64,000 bases of DNA from Branchiostoma floridae (lineage: Eukaryota > Chordata > Leptocardii > Amphioxiformes > Branchiostomatidae): the NCBI RefSeq assembly GCF_000003815.2, contig NC_049989.1, positions 22,781,737-22,845,736 on the forward strand, written 5' to 3'. Both the position numbers and the translations under genes were made by a program. Shown one piece after another: positions 63,931-64,000 of the stretch (its first letter is position 1; each line of letters opens with the position of its first letter). The notes below the pieces were generated by a model. That model was not told the DNA's origin, searched no databases, and saw only the letters and a program-made list of their open reading frames with translations.

Positions 63931-64000
63931 GTGAGTACTGTGTTACCTGGTCACACCTTACATTGTCACACAGGTGAGTACTGTCTTACCTGAGGTATCG

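Overview
The window is chordate genomic DNA, most likely amphioxus (Branchiostoma), with confidence of about 0.8. The protein-coding genes are split into many short exons with GT/AG introns. They encode animal-specific families: POLDIP2, BK-channel beta subunits, and an astacin/ShK/PAN/discoidin protein. The DNA is dense in small inverted-repeat transposons, non-LTR fragments and microsatellites. Two runs of N mark a draft assembly. Many splice junctions are wrapped in tandem repeats, a habit that I recall being reported in amphioxus as 'mirage' minisatellites.

Left part (1-14,147). POLDIP2 lies on the minus strand (9,146 down to 3,276). One or more of its exons are lost in the first assembly gap. 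A zinc-dependent MDR dehydrogenase (9,557-12,569, plus strand, 385 aa) starts head-to-head with POLDIP2; the two start codons are 410 bp apart, which suggests a shared bidirectional promoter. The dehydrogenase then runs tail-to-tail into the next gene.

Middle (14,148-36,673, minus strand). One large gene has 20 exons that join in a continuous frame of 951 codons. In order it encodes a signal peptide, a propeptide with an aspartate switch, an astacin zinc protease, two ShK domains, a linker, three PAN/apple domains, a Pro/Thr linker, an F5/8 type C (discoidin) domain and an acidic repeat tail. A second copy of the exon carrying the first strand of the protease domain lies at 33,770-33,886. It has compatible phases but lacks the aspartate switch. 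Introns of this gene hold an apparently intact non-LTR retrotransposon (ORF 21,151-25,029) and two long inverted arms of a ~162-bp satellite-like repeat that bracket the two exons of PAN domain 3.

Right part (36,700-64,000). A gene-poor stretch rich in MITEs, LINE tails, a 5S-rRNA-like SINE and a tandem ~705-bp duplication is followed by two divergent BK-channel beta-subunit-like genes. One is complete on the minus strand (58,576 to 52,619, 209 aa). The other is on the plus strand from 60,906 and runs off the window after three visible exons.

The most striking theme is that at least twelve splice junctions, in POLDIP2, the protease and both channel genes, are embedded in tandem arrays. Each repeat unit carries the end of the exon, the splice site and flanking intron. 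In two arrays a transposon sits in the middle of the array, and one of these is a hAT-like element with a perfect 8-bp target duplication.
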